Positions 1 to 11,285 of a stretch of 64,000 nt of DNA are shown here, piece after piece. This stretch comes from Argyresthia goedartella. Lineage: Eukaryota > Arthropoda > Insecta > Lepidoptera > Argyresthiidae. The stretch lies in assembly GCA_949825045.1 (NCBI GenBank), contig OX463809.1:1949501-2013500 (forward strand), given 5' to 3'. The position numbers and the translations under genes are program-made. Each line of letters starts with the position of its first letter. The first letter of the stretch is position 1. The notes under the pieces are model-generated. The model was not told the DNA's origin. It saw only the letters and a program-made list of their open reading frames with translations, and searched no databases.

Positions 1-528
1 CAACAAAATGTCTCGCTTTATTGTTTACAAGGAAGAAATCGCCTAACAAAAGGGGCATATTCTTAACCGTGCTTACAGCACCCGTGATTTAGGAGTCATA
101 CATGACTCGAAACTTCTATTTGACGCTTACAAAATATGTAAAAAAGCTTTCAAGGTCCTCGGATTTGTGATGTGACGTGACTTCAAAAAATTAAGACAAT
201 AAAACTACTGTATTGTACCTATGTTAGAAGCATACTTGAGTACGCATCCCAAATCTGGAACCCCCAGTACGACATATATGTTAACCGAATTGAAAGGATC
301 CAAAAGAAATTTGTTAAATTTTTAAATCGACACATTGGGTCTACTAAAGATTATTTACCCTCTTGTCGATTATTGATTGCCCGGATTTGCTATCTTGAAT
401 CAATTCCACGTACCTTATAGAACCCTCAGGCCTAAGTACACATTCCTCGTACCGCAGGCAGCAAGGAACTACAGAATTAATTCGTACCTGTTACGAACCT
501 GTTCCGCTGTCAATAACCTAACCTAATC
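1..528 (+). pseudogene. C-terminal remnant of a CR1/jockey-type LINE reverse transcriptase
   Basis: Conceptual translation with frame changes gives the familiar end of a jockey/CR1-type RT. A block reading RDLGVIHDSKLLFDAY lies near 85-130, LEYASQIWNPQYD near 234-275 followed by RIQKKFVKFLNR, and a tail RPKYTFLVPQAARNYRINSY near 430-487 ends at a stop. The catalytic fingers and palm are absent, so only the thumb and C-terminal tail survive, and the left end runs off the window. Several frame changes and an apparent internal deletion make it non-coding. The following fragment abuts directly. Clade assignment is by motif memory only. Confidence 0.6.
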
Positions 529-935
529 CGTATCTTGCGCATGGGCCGCTTCCCAACCCAGTGGAAGGAGGGCTTGGTCATCATGTTGCTCAAGCCGGGC
601 AAGGACTCCAAGCCGCATGAGATCTATCGGCCGATAACTCTACTGAGTACCATCTCAAAGGTGTTTGAGAAACTCCTGCTGGCGAAGCTACTGCCCCACA
701 TCCAGCCGCGCCCGGAACAGTTCGGCTTCAGGCCCGAGCATTCTACGACGCTTCAGCTCACCAGAGTACTGAATGACATGACGGTTTGTTTAAACAAGGA
801 GGAATACACTGTCGCAGTACTCCTGGACATAGAGAAGGCGTTCGACAGAGTATGGCAAGAGGGGTTGCTGTAAAATTGTCGACGTCTCCAGCCCCAAGAA
901 GATTGGTCCATATCATCGCCTCCTTCAACATCTCG
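529..935 (+). pseudogene. Jockey RT fragment, relative of the element at 41723-45854
   Basis: The open stretch 535-873 matches the RT palm of the jockey ORF2 at 43033-45681 (region 44458-44860) at about nine residues in ten. It includes FPTQWKEGL, YRPITLLSTISKVFEKLL, EQFGFRPEHS and KAFDRVW. The nucleotide match starts near TATCTTGCGCA (529) and ends near 935. The fragment is truncated at both ends, has a frame change near 873, and lacks endonuclease and the FADD box. It is a dead internal piece, moved by deletion or gene conversion rather than by simple 5' truncation, because no LINE 3' end follows. Confidence 0.85.
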
Positions 936-1356
936 CCATTATTGTTTTCGCACTGTCCGATATCTTTATTCGTTTTGAGAATTGTTAATAGAGTCCATAT
1001 CTGTTCAAATTATACTCGTCCAAGTACAGTCGTGTTTCTTTTTGAAAAATCATCTCTTCCTCGGTTCCTAACAATATAATATAATATATATGTTAAATAA
1101 ACATAAATACCAGGTATAAAAATACATGGTATATATGAGTAAATATAAAATATCATACATATAAATAAATAAATGTGAGTAAATTAATATCATATCTAGT
1201 GTAGTGCTGTGCAAATCAGTATTTTTATGTGCAGTTTAATATTTTCCATAATGTATTTGGTAATAGCAATTATAAAGTTTAAATTTAGTAATATTAAATT
1301 TTTGGTGATGCAAAAAAAGGTTTATGTCGTCAACCGTACATTTAATTGTTATTGTA
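936..1356. other. AT-rich spacer without recognisable gene
   Basis: Low-complexity AT-rich sequence (for example alternating ATA runs at about 1074-1180). No convincing coding frame, repeat copy or element end was recognised. Confidence 0.5.
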
Positions 1357-2352
1357 GTTGAGCGACACTAGAAGAACACCAGGAGCGATTCAAGAGTGAA
1401 ACTAGGATTGACAGTAGGAGCAACACTAGGAGCGGTACTAGGAGCGACTCTAGGAGCGACACTAGAAGTGACACTAGGAACAACACTAGGAGCTATACTA
1501 GAAAGACACCAGGAAAAATACTAGGAGCAATACTAGGTGCAACACTAGGAGTGGCATTACGAGCCGCACTAAGTGTTAAACTAGGAACGACACTATAAGA
1601 AAATCTAGGAGCGACACTACGAGAGACACCAGGAGCGACACTACAAGTCACACAACGAGTAACACTAAGAGCGACACTACGAGTGACACAAGGAGCGATA
1701 CTACAAGTGACACTAAAATTGACACCAGGAGCAACACTACGAGTGACACAACGAGCAACACTAGGAGCGAGAGCCTGAGTGACACTATGGGGAAAACTAA
1801 GAGCGACACTTTGAGCGAAACTAGGGATGACACCTAGAGCAACACTACGAACAAAACCAGAAGCGACACTTCGAATGACACTACTAGCGATACTAGGAGT
1901 GATACCAAGAGCGACACTACGAGCAACATCAGAAACGACACTGCGAGTGACACTAAGAGCGACACCACGAGCGACATTAGTACCAACACTAGGAGTGACA
2001 CAAGGAGCAACACTAGAGGCGATACCTACTAGAAATGACACCAGGAGCGATACTGGGATCGGCATTAGGGGCGACACTAGAAGAACACCAGGAGCGATTC
2101 AAGAGTTACACTAGGATCGACAGTAGAAGCAACACTAGGAGCAGTACTAGGAGCGACACTAGGAGCAATACTAGGAGCGATAATAGAAGAGACACTAGGA
2201 ACAATATTAGGAGTGACACTAGGATCGACACTAGAAGCAACACTAGGAGCGACACTAGGACCGACTCTAGCAGCGGCACCAGGAGGGGCACTACAAGTGA
2301 CACTACAAGTAACACTAGGAGCGACACTACGAGTGACACTAGGAGCGACGAA
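1357..2352. repeat. 12-bp minisatellite, about 80 units, with a higher-order duplication
   Basis: About 1 kb of diverged tandem units with consensus ACTAGGAGCGAC. Because 12 is a multiple of three and the unit has no stop in several frames, long but meaningless ORFs appear on both strands. A longer segment is duplicated: 1363-1440 (beginning GCGACACTAGAAGAACACC) recurs at about 2069-2146 with a few changes, so the array grew by unequal exchange of larger blocks as well as by single units. Confidence 0.95.
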
Positions 2353-2542
2353 GTCAAAGTTTGAGTCGGACGTGTGCGCGTTGTACTGCAGAATCAGACT
2401 TCATCAACATTTTCTCAGTGATTGTTTATTAAGATGCTGTGTGTGCTTTGCGATTCGGTGGTGGGTGCAACAAGCACTTCGGATTTTGCTGTGCACCCAT
2501 ATCTGAAGTTGGATACCGTAAGTTGGGCCTAGAGCGAAGCAT

Positions 2543-2736
2543 GCTCGCACTTTACTGATATTGATAGGATGTATGATACTGATAACTAACAAATTATATT
2601 GATAGAGGAAGCGGCGTATGAATGAAACGACCGATTCTAATGAGTACGTTAGTGACACTGTTTAATTGTAAAATAAAGAGTAAACAAGTAAGTTAATTTT
2701 GTAAACAAAGCTATTTTCGCTGTATGCTCGTACATC
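2543..2736 (-). repeat. 3' LTR of BEL-A (end missing)
   Basis: Read on the minus strand it starts TGTACGAGCATACAGCG at 2736, parallel to the BEL-B LTR start. It shares AGTTATCAGTATCATACATC with the 5' LTR fragment at 12853-12918, and 2598-2736 is nearly identical to 35519-35661. The match to the 5' LTR stops at GCGAGCA, about ten bases before the expected end. Confidence 0.8.
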
Positions 2737-2800
2737 TTGCCGTCTACAAAACAAGAAAAATATCTATAAGTTATTATAATAAGTTACATGATATAAAACA

Positions 2801-4775
2801 TTATTGATACAAATTATATAAGATTACAAGGAACAAAAACTTAATATAATGTTGAGGAATCTTGAATTTGACTTCCGTCCTTTGGCTGGATTGGTCTGTG
2901 CATACCGGATGATGGACTTCACTGTAAAGGGCCGGTAGCGAGGTAGTGGTAGTCATTTGTGGTATTGGGGGAGCCGTACTTGTAAATATCACAGTTGGCT
3001 GCTGTTCTTGGCGTCTCTCAAGGACGCGACGGCGTCGTAGTCTGATAAGATAACAGCCGGTTCCAATCATCAGGGCGCATACTGTCGTCAGAATGTATAT
3101 CATCGTATAGTAATGCGTATTATGTACTGATAAAGTCACACCCGTGTCCTCAGCAATCTTGAGAGCATCTAGTTGGTTCTGAATGGTCTCGTACTGACGG
3201 TCATTGTCTTCAAGTTCCAACATATGATATCATGATAGGCTCGTATTGATGTAATCGTTGAGGGGGGACACTCTTTCAGTCAGGTGGAAAGCTTCATCAT
3301 TGTTGATAAAGATTTGGTTACGATAGTCATGGTGTCCCAGTATAGTAAAGAAGTCTCCTTTGATGTGAAGAAATGCGGACGGTGCATTCTCCGCATCATG
3401 AGTAGAGCCAGGAACTACCGGAGTGTAACTTGATCCATTTGCTTAGGCATTCCGCCGACCTTGTCTTGCAAAACAATTGTTCGCCTACTTTGCTCATTAC
3501 CTTGACATCGCATATTGATTGTTTTACCGCAAGTCCATAGATAGGGTTATTAAAATCGCAGAGGAAGCCCCTTTGGTTGTATTTGATACACGAAGACAAG
3601 TCGGTCTGTGATATTGGGATAAATGTATCCTGTCTTGTGTTGAATGCTATGTAGTCGGTCCGTGGTGTCACATAGTAGGTCTTGAGATTCCGTTTCTGCT
3701 GTTAGCTGACGACGTAATCAAGTTCGTAACTCTCCTTAGTAGCCAGTGGTATTTTTATTTCTATGATAAGGTAGGCATCTGTCACCTTGGCCTTTGCTTG
3801 TAATAGCTGATGAAGAGTTTCGATATCGTCCGGCTATACATATTGGTAGTGACAAATCGCCTTGTAACTGGCCGGATATCATGTGCATTTGGTTTTGCAA
3901 CTGTTGTGGTGATAATAAGTGCGCGTCGAGGCGGCCTTGATAGATGTCGGTGACGGTATTGACTAAGGTCTTGTATACGTCTGATATTTGATATGATGAC
4001 GTCAATGGACATAGCGCTCGTAACAGTGTAAAATGCATTCAATGCAGATTGGATTGACAGATTTCCATTGATATGTTGTTGATATGCCGGTTAATAGCCA
4101 TAAATTGTTCGTTCATGAGTTTCTCGTTAAGATGTAGAATGTTATTCTGCGCTTCAAGGATGGACGTCTGGTTTTTCAAGAGTTTCACAAGCGATATTTG
4201 TCATTCAGTTGGAGCTTCTCAATGTCCTGAGCGTATTGATCCGCAAATTTGTCGTCTAACACTCCAAAGAGATAGTTTGCAACATTCCCAATGCCGTTTA
4301 TCAGTCCTCTTTTTGGTCTCGATTGCTTGTTGTGCCTGAGAAGGTTGTTGTAGTATTGCATCTCTTTCAGTTCGTGATCGAATTTTGAAGCGATGATAGA
4401 ACATAATTCGTCCTTAGCACTCACGTTCTAAGATGGTTTACATATTGCTCAATACTTGACATGCTTTGCCAGTAGGTTGACATGTTGTAATATACAACCA
4501 TGTTCCAGTGATCTTTGATAAACCGCAGGTCTGCCGTTTTGTCGAAATAGAGAGTTGCCATTGTTTATACTTGTCACGTTGAAGGACTGTGATGAGGCAA
4601 TTGGAAGGATCGCAGAAAACAGGAGTAAGAGCGTCGTGAAAAGATTTTTGAAGATGCCTTTTTTTTGCTTTGCGCTTCTGCTCGTTTGTTGATTGTCATC
4701 TTGAGCGGCCGTGGGTGGTTGCTCCACCGATGATTCATCTTGTTTGTCACCTTCAGTTACCGGTAAAGGGATCAA
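2801..4775 (-). pseudogene. env: BEL-A envelope (baculovirus F-like) pseudogene
   Basis: Broken envelope gene that follows the integrase tail with no stop between them. In order (minus strand): a hydrophobic leader FTTLLLLFSAILP (4449-4775); a basic cleavage-like site RPKRGLING followed by the F-type fusion-peptide region (4185-4424); ectodomain pieces at 3736-4042 and 3396-3671; then a transmembrane helix TMIYILTTVCALMIG and an arginine-rich cytoplasmic tail (2801-3223). The pieces lie in different frames with stops between them, so no full protein is possible. Family knowledge: F-like proteins mediate membrane fusion in baculoviruses and are carried by insect errantiviruses and some BEL elements. 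The assignment rests on alignment by eye with the BEL-B envelope. Confidence 0.75.
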
Positions 4776-5616
4776 CTTGGTGATAGGTCGTTTGATAGCG
4801 TGGTCCTTGGTCTTGAGGGAGACAACTCTGGTATAGCCTTGACACAGCGTCAGTGTTTTTTCACGGTACGAATTCCACTGAGGATCCAGTACTGTTCTCG
4901 TATGAGTGACAGGGTTAGTTTTGGGCCACCGTGTAGAGTCGTTATGTGCGCTTGAGCGATTACCAGTTCTGTCAGGCGACTGGATGGTGATAAGATAATT
5001 GGGTGCTTCGCGGAATCAGGTTTGATCGCGTTAGCAAGGCGTCCACCAACCACCAGTAGTCCCTGTTTGTTCAGGAACGGATTCAAGCTTGATAGTTTGC
5101 TATTGTGTTTTACTCAACGCTTTTGATTTTAAATCTGATATCTCCTCTCCAAAGTCAACGCGTTGTACTGTCTTGATAATAAGATTCATAGCACTCCGTA
5201 GCTCAGCCGTTTTCATTGCACATTCTAATGGTCGGGGCAAAGTTTTTCGCTGACTCAGGCTAAATCGTAGTATCCATGCATTTGTTTTCGCTACACGCGA
5301 AATGGAACTGTTGTTTTGCAATAAAGTCATTATTATCGAAGCTGAGTTATCTTTATGTAAGGCTGAGTTCACATTGTGCTGTCGCTTGACCTCGATCGTC
5401 GGTTCTTGATATGTGGCTTGTTTGGGAATGCTTGAGTCGAATGTTTTCAACCATGAAGGGCCTTCCCACCACAAGGGGTGTTCGAATAGTTGTACGCTTG
5501 TCAATCCTCTTGTGGCGCAATCCGCAGCATTCTCTTCTGATCGAACGTGTCTCCATGAGCCCTTAGGAATTATAGAGATGATTTATTGGACTCTGTTCGC
5601 AACAAACAGCAGATAT
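4776..5616 (-). pseudogene. pol: BEL-A pol 3' part: RNase H end and truncated integrase
   Basis: On the minus strand, homology resumes at FVAN (5616), passes one in-frame TAA, then reads WRHVRSEENAADCATRG and the LWWEGPSWL linker typical of BEL pol. The integrase zinc domain (GGRL, then HITTLHGGPKLTLSLIREQYWI) is present at 4850-5086. At about 4845 the sequence jumps from the second cysteine pair straight to the C-terminal SLKTKDHAIKRPITKL. The whole catalytic DDE core, roughly 270 residues in BEL-B, is therefore missing. The C-terminal tail runs into the envelope leader without a stop. Confidence 0.8.
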
Positions 5617-5619
5617 AAA

Positions 5620-5735
5620 TACGATATTTGTTTTACAAAAAAGGGCGATCAGGGCGATATATCAATTAGATGCTAGAGAATCATTAAGAAAAAAATTCAA
5701 AGAAATTAATATACTTACGGTTACCTGTCAATATA
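5620..5735 (+). pseudogene. LINE RT C-terminal remnant, left half, split by mariner
   Basis: One frame gives LQKRAIRAIYQLDARESL followed by KKFKEINILTVTCQY, matching LQKRAIRAIYNLKRTDSLRQ in the LINE at 7149-8140. The frame continues exactly at 7043 (YDNIMHVRKN) once the mariner and one TA are removed. The LINE lies in BEL-A: BEL homology stops near 5617, resumes near 8640, and about 15 residues of pol were lost between. Confidence 0.8.
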
Positions 5736-5762
5736 CACAGTCAGGTCATAAGTTCTGTCACA
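5736..5762 (+). repeat. mariner left terminal inverted repeat
   Basis: 27 bp, the reverse complement of 7016-7042 with one C/T difference at the third base. It adjoins the TA duplication. Confidence 0.9.
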
Positions 5763-5878
5763 CAATAAAAACTTTTGAATTTAGAACGCTGGCCACAAAA
5801 AAGTTTATTGAATTCGAATTTCGAATTTTTCATGAAAATAAAAATGTGTACTTTTATAATTTTCCTCATTTTTAAATA

Positions 5879-6917
5879 TGGAGTGGACACTTAAAGAAGA
5901 CCGTGTCGCAGTTATTGCGATGCATCGTTGCGGTTACGCGCCAGTTCAGATTTCCGACTTACTGAAAATTTGAATATAACCAAAATATTCGTTTATCGTA
6001 CCATAAAACGATACAATGAAGACTCAAGTGTAGATGACAGGTCAAGAAGTGGTCGCCCTCGCTCTGTTAGGACTCCAGCAATGATAAAAGCGGTGAAGGC
6101 GCGAATTTAAAGAAATCCCATACGTAAGCAGAAACTGTTGGCCCTTCAGATGGGGTTAAGCAGGACCACGGTGAAAACGGTGTTAAATGAAGACTTAGGG
6201 CTTAGGGCATATCGAAGAAAAACAGGACATCGTTTGGACGCTCGTTTAATGGACCTGAGACTGAAGAGATGCCGCGCTTTGTTGAAGCGGTACGCGGGAA
6301 AAAAGCATCGGGAAATTCTTTTTTCGGATGAAAAAATTTTCACCCTGGAAGAGAGCTACAATAAACAAAATGATAAGGTGTACGCACACAGCAGTGAAGA
6401 AGCGAGCAACCGTATTCCGCGTGTCCAACGAGGTCATTTTCCATTCTCGCTCATGGTTTGGTTGGGACTCTCTTATTGGGGCTTAACTGAAGTACATTTT
6501 TGTGAGAAAGGCGTAAAAACGAATGCAGTTGCGTATCAAAATACAGTACTCAAGAACCTTGTGGAACCTGTTTCTCATACCATGTTTAATAACAGGCACT
6601 GGGTATTCCAACAAGTTTCTGCGCCAGCTCATAGAGCGAAAAGCACACAAGACTGGCTGGCGGCGCGTGAAATCGACTTCATCCGGCACGAAGACTGGCC
6701 CTCCTCCAGTCCAGATTTGAGTCCGTTAGATTACAAGATATGGCAACACTTGGAGAAAAAAGCCTGCTCAAAGCCTCATCCTGATTTGGAGTCACTCAAG
6801 GCATCCTTGATTAAGGCAGCCGCCGATATTGACATGGACCTCGTTCGTGCTGCGATAGACGACTGGCCGCGCAGAATAAAGGCCTGTATTCAAAAATGCG
6901 GGAGTCATTTTGAATAA
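5879..6917 (+). pseudogene. maT mariner transposase, inactivated
   Basis: DDE transposase of about 345 residues. The start ATG at 5879 opens MEWTLKEDRVAVIAMHRCGY, a helix-turn-helix. An apparent 1-bp deletion near 5967 throws the frame, an in-frame TAA follows at 6106-6108, and the frame is then open from 6138 to the stop at 6917. The catalytic region has the first aspartate in FSDEKIFT and the third in SPDLSPLDYKIW. The second, normally QDSAPAH, reads QVSAPAH, so the metal-binding aspartate is changed to valine. The spacing from that position to the last aspartate is 37 residues, which defines the maT (DD37D) group known from Lepidoptera. Three independent lesions make this copy dead, although its ends are intact and could still be moved in trans. 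Confidence 0.92.
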
Positions 6918-7015
6918 ACTTTATTACCATAAGAATCTATGTTTTATTAAGTTCATTTTGCTATATAAATGTTTACATAAATAATAAACATGTCTAAATT
7001 ATTTCATATTGCACA

Positions 7016-7042
7016 TGTGACAGAACTTATGACCTGACTATG
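7016..7042 (-). repeat. mariner right terminal inverted repeat
   Basis: Reverse complement of 5736-5762 with one mismatch, followed by the TA duplication at 7043-7044. Confidence 0.9.
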
Positions 7043-7148
7043 TATATACGACAATATCATGCATGTAAGAAAAAACATACCTTTATTTAAAATTGTAGGT
7101 GATAGCCATACAATTAACACTAGAAATAGAAATAGGTTAGCACTACAG
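7043..7148 (+). pseudogene. LINE RT C-terminal remnant, right half
   Basis: Continues the frame of 5620-5735: YDNIMHVRKN, then FKIVGDSHTINTRNRNRLAL. It ends near 7148, where a second LINE copy begins. Confidence 0.75.
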
Positions 7149-8140
7149 TTAACAATTTATTGTTAAATGCTGGTAAAACCAAATGTATCAAATTCTCACT
7201 TCCAAATGTCAGGCAAGTTAGAACCAGTTTAGTGTTGGACAGCAATACGTTAGAATTAGTAAATGACACGAAGTTTCTTGGAATAACCATTGATAAAAAA
7301 TTGCAGTGGGGACCCCACATAGAAAAATTGGCTGGTAAATTAAGTTCTGCGGCTTACGCTGTTAGGAACATCAGACAAAACACGGATGTGGCTACATCTA
7401 GGCTAGTATATTTTAGTTACTTTCATAGTGTCATGTCCTATGGTATCTTGTTGTGGGGAAAAGCAGCGGATATTCAAACTATAATTATTTTACAGAAAAG
7501 AGCTATTCGAGCAATTTATAATTTAAAACGCACAGACTCCTTAAGACAGCTTTTTAAAGAAATTGGCATACTAACTGTAGCTAGTCAATTTATTTTCGAA
7601 AATATAATGTACGTACGCAAGAACCTTACAAAATTTCCCAAACTTAGCGATAGCTGTAATGTTAACCTAAGAAATAATCACAGAGTATTTGCGCCCCGGT
7701 TTAGACTCGCGAAGGTAAGCAATTCTTTCAAGGGTCAATGCATTCTCTACTACAACAAGATACCTCTGGAGATCTTGACATTGCCATTTGAGCAATTTAA
7801 AATCCATGTTAAAGCGACTTTGTCGAAAAAGGGATATTACAATGTTCAAGATTACTTAAATGATGGGTCTGTATGGGGTTAATCTGGCTCAACACAGACC
7901 TTGCTGTTAATAATTTTGTAATTATTTATTCCTGCTTATTAATTATGATAATGACTAAATATTATATTTTGTATTAGTTAAGCATAAGCAATTTTTAAAA
8001 AGAGATCTAAAAATCAATCTGTGGGAGTTTCTACGCCCTGCTTCTCCCACAGTGGTCCAATGTAGAGAAGTGGCAAAAAATGACGATTGCTAAGTATATG
8101 TAAATATCTACAGTAATAAAGACATTTGGTATTTGGTATT
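7149..8140 (+). pseudogene. 5'-truncated LINE: RT C-terminus, 3' UTR and TTTGGTA tail
   Basis: An open frame at 7160-7882 (240 residues) encodes the last part of a jockey/CR1-type RT: NAGKTKCIKF, FLGITIDKKLQWGPHI, LVYFSYFHSVMSYGILLWG, LQKRAIRAIYNL, and an ending YYNVQDYLNDGSVW. Catalytic motifs lie upstream of the truncation, so it encodes no enzyme. The 3' untranslated region contains TGTGGGAGTTTCTACGCCC and ends in a short microsatellite GACATTTGGTATTTGGTATT near 8121-8140. LINEs of this group typically end in such short repeats rather than poly(A). Confidence 0.85.
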
Positions 8141-8622
8141 ACCATTATTTAGACTAAATAAAGTAGGCACATCATTCATGGGGCACTGTATTCGCTTCTA
8201 CAATAAATACCACAGGAATCATTGATCCTTCCTGAAAAGAGGTTCAAAAACTATGTTAAAAATGAGCTGATAAGAAAGTTCCATTATAGTATTAAGGAAA
8301 ACTTAGATGACAAAACTGCATGGTCCATTCCATCTCTACGCACAGAAATTTGACAAGGGGCGATGGATCAAGTCTATCACTCGCCGGCGAAATTCCTTAG
8401 AACGAAACCAGTACCTGTTGTAAAGTCACTTTTTAAAAAAGAAGGTATGGGGGAGTTTCTTGCCGTTTCTTCTTAACCCCGAGGCCCACCTTCCGAAACG
8501 GTGTAGTCTTTTTTTATATAAAAAAATGACTTGTAGTTATAAGTAAGCATAATTTTGACGTTGAATAAGATTATTTATTTACTTATATTCAATAAAAAAA
8601 TTGACTCTTGACTCTGACTCTA
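8141..8622 (+). pseudogene. 5'-truncated LINE: last RT residues, 3' UTR and TGACTCT tail
   Basis: A short coding remnant reads RLNKVGTSFMGHCIRFYNK, then after a frame change FKNYVKNELIRKFHYSIKEN, the extreme C-terminus of a related LINE RT. The 3' untranslated region carries GGGAGTTTCTTGCCGTTTC and ends ATTGACTCTTGACTCTGACTCT near 8599-8621, a tail different from its neighbour's. BEL-A pol homology resumes about 8640. Confidence 0.8.
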
Positions 8623-8639
8623 TCTCCATGCATCCATCC

Positions 8640-9965
8640 ATGAGTCCGTCCAAGCATGTATGGTGATATGTGCCACTGATAGTGATTCAGTGACCTTCTT
8701 CACTAACTGGGATCGTAGGAGTGCCCCCAGTAGCTCCAGTCGTGGCAACTTCTTCTTGGTAGGTGCTACCTTTGTTTTGGCAGCCACCAGAGTTGATGTG
8801 TACTCGCCCTTATCGTTCGTGGCGATTGCAAACACGGCTTGATTCTGAGGCGTCACAGAATCCGTGTAGGCAAAGTGATTGACCGATGTGACCCACATAT
8901 CTGGGTATCTTGATATTGTTCATCGACTGTAGGTCTGCATTAAGTATGATCCAATCAGTCTGTAGTTCTGGTTTCAATTTTCTGTCCCATGACATCTCTT
9001 CCAGCCATGTTCTTTGGAACAGGACCTTGCATCTCTTGGTCAGCGGTGATAACCAAACTAGAGGGTCGAAGATTTTTGATATTTCTGATAGCAACAGTCT
9101 TTTTGTGATGTCCGTCTTGCTTGGCTGATCCAACTTGTTCTGATAAGTAAAGGCGTCTGAAGTGGGGTTCCATTGTAGTCCCAGTGCCTTGCGTGTTTCG
9201 GCATCTTTAAACTCCATTGGCGCGTTTAGTTGGTCGGATGATAAGTTTGCAATGACCTTTGGTTCATTGCTGGACCACTTCCGCAGGTTCATGCCAGCTC
9301 TTTGGAGAAGTTTGATCAGTTGGCATTGCAGTTCTCTTGCTTGATCTAGTGAGTCATGGCCACTCAGTAAATCGTCCATGTAAAAGGAGTCTGTAGAGAT
9401 GGTCGTCGGCGTTATCTTTGGCTATTTGTCTGAGGGTGCGCATTGCCAGAAACGGGGCAGCCTTAGTCCCGTAGGTGACGTTGGTCAGATGATATTCTTG
9501 GACTGGCTCTCTTGGTGAATTTCGACACAATATCGACTGTGATGGTTAATCCTGCTCCCTCAGAAGGATTTGGCGGAAGAATTTTCCAATGTCTGCAGTG
9601 ATTACAAACTTGAGGGTCCTCCATTTAATGATAAGGCCTTGTAGGTATTGTTGTAAGTTGGCACCGCATTCCATTAGGTCTTTGAGACTGTAACCCGATG
9701 ACGTCTTAGCTGAGGCGTTGGAAACAACACGTAAGGCGGTCGTAGTTGAGTCTGGTTTCAATACACCGTGGTGCGGTAGGTAGCACACGGGTTTATTCAC
9801 CCGAGCGGGCTTGCACATATGACCGAGTTCTTGATATTCCTTCATGAATTCTTTGTAGGCCAATGATAAAGTTAGGTTCCTTGTCATTTTTCTTTCTTGC
9901 TGGAGGTACTGAGCAATGGCTTTCGGTTTTGAGGTACCGAGATGCTTTTCGAAGTCACGTTTCAT
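8640..9965 (-). pseudogene. pol: BEL-A reverse transcriptase and RNase H start
   Basis: The minus strand holds the RT fingers (CYLPHHGVLKPDSTTTALRV, NASAKTSSG, FVITADIGKFFRQILL) in 9546-9965. After a frame change comes the catalytic box YMDDLLSGHDSLDQA and thumb in 8810-9379, and after another shift the RNase H core LVAAKTKVAPTKKKLPRLELL with the WTDS motif in 8620-8898. The frame breaks at the LINE cluster just after WTDS. Homology with BEL-B RT is clear throughout. At least two frameshifts make it inactive. Confidence 0.85.
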
Positions 9966-11285
9966 TGGTATCGCAACTTTATATCTCCCGTTTTCTAAAC
10001 GTTTGACAGTTGATTGATAAAAATCTTCGCAGTATCGCTCCTCTTCGTTAGGTTGTGGCTCGTGGAACCTTCAAAGATATCTTTGAGTTCCCAGTATTTT
10101 GATAAGTTATCCATTTGATTGAGAATAACGTTACAACTGAATGACTTTACGTTGCCGGACAGTATCCACCCCAGCTGAGTCTGTTGTGCTATCGGGGCCT
10201 GGAGCGGACCTTTGATAAGACCGTTCATGATAATCTCTGAATACACGCTGGCATCAAGCAGCAGGTCCGTGGGTTTTGATATATTGTATTCAGTGTCTGC
10301 GAGGTTGATATTTTGCAGATGTGGCCATGGTTGTTTGGCAAACGATGCAAGTTGTTTACGACACGTGAAATGACAAGGGCTTGTGTTGTGAATTGATAAT
10401 CTCCATATATTGAATCACACTCTAGTGTGACCAAGCCCTTGCTAAGCTTGCTGCTTGGTCCAATTCCCGATACAGATGCGGCGTAGTGCTTTCTTGGTAA
10501 TCCCAACATCTGAGTAGCCTTTTCTGATAGTAATGATATCTGGGACCCTTGATCCAACAGGGCCCGTAGCACGACGTAGGTGCCATCAGCAAATTTGACC
10601 CGGATTGATAGAGTTGTCAACAATATTTCTTCGTCATCCGTTGCGACATGATTAGCGCTATGTTGCCGGGGCGATGTTGCTGACGTTGAAGTTATTTGAT
10701 GACGACTTTGCTCGGAGTAAATAGCCTCGTTATGAACGTATGTATTATGTGGGCCATTGCATTCTTTGCATTTCTTGTTCGATATAAAATCTTTGCCGTA
10801 ATATTTGTACAGACATTCGGACAAATTTCCTTTTTATGATGGGTGTCCATGATATATTCTGATGGCAGGCTTGCGAACTTAGGACATTGAGACTGGACAT
10901 GATCTTCCGCGCTGCACATGGGGCATAGATGTGAGCTACAGCTTCTTCGGGAAGATGTTGCTACAGCTTGATAGTTTCTTCGGTTGAACCTTCCTTTGTC
11001 AGGGAATGATTTCTGCTGTTGGTGTGATGGTTTTGCAGGTAGAGATTCCTTTTCCTTGCTATTGATTGGCTCCAGTGCAGTGAATTTGGATTCCAGATAG
11101 TCCATGAATTCTTTGAGTGTAGGAAGTTCTTTGGGAGACCTGCGGGATTCCTTGTAAACCTTGTACGTGTCCGCATCTAGCTTCTTTGATAGGAGATGAA
11201 CTAGGAGTGGATCCCAGTTTTCCGTGTTAATCCCAAGATTTTCGATAGCATGGAGGCATTCGTAAACCGCTTGCTTCACCTTTCG
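9966..11285 (-). pseudogene. BEL-A gag C-terminus and aspartic protease
   Basis: The minus-strand segment encodes the gag C-terminal half (10692-11291), with WDPLLVHLLSKKLDADTY and a cysteine cluster HLCPMCSAEDHVQSQCPKF. The second knuckle reads KECNGPHNTYVH. The retropepsin-type protease follows at 10225-10824, with active site RALLDQGSQISLLSE, where the BEL signature DQGSQ replaces the usual DTGA, then LPRKHY and GIGPSSKLSKG. The protease-RT linker continues at 9995-10246 (AQQTQLGWILSGNV). The frame changes near 10800 and 10230 are lesions. The order and spacing match BEL-B. Confidence 0.8.

Larger units (their letters stand above)
5736..7042 (+). mobile_element. maT-type mariner (DD37D), 1307 bp, TA target duplication
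   Basis: Terminal inverted repeats begin CACAGTCAGGTCATAAG (left) and CATAGTCAGGTCATAAG (right, reverse complement), about 27 bp with one mismatch. TA dinucleotides flank it at 5734-5735 and 7043-7044. Removing the element and one TA restores the reading frame of the surrounding LINE RT, which proves the boundaries. It contains one transposase gene and a short 3' untranslated region with AATAAA overlapping the stop (about 6913). Confidence 0.93.

Noticed and set aside
1357..2352. CRISPR-like array
   Set aside because: Units are contiguous with no spacers, and the genome is eukaryotic.
1493..2364. Several long ORFs on both strands in the minisatellite
   Set aside because: They follow from a stop-free 12-bp unit; composition is purely repetitive and no frame is favoured.
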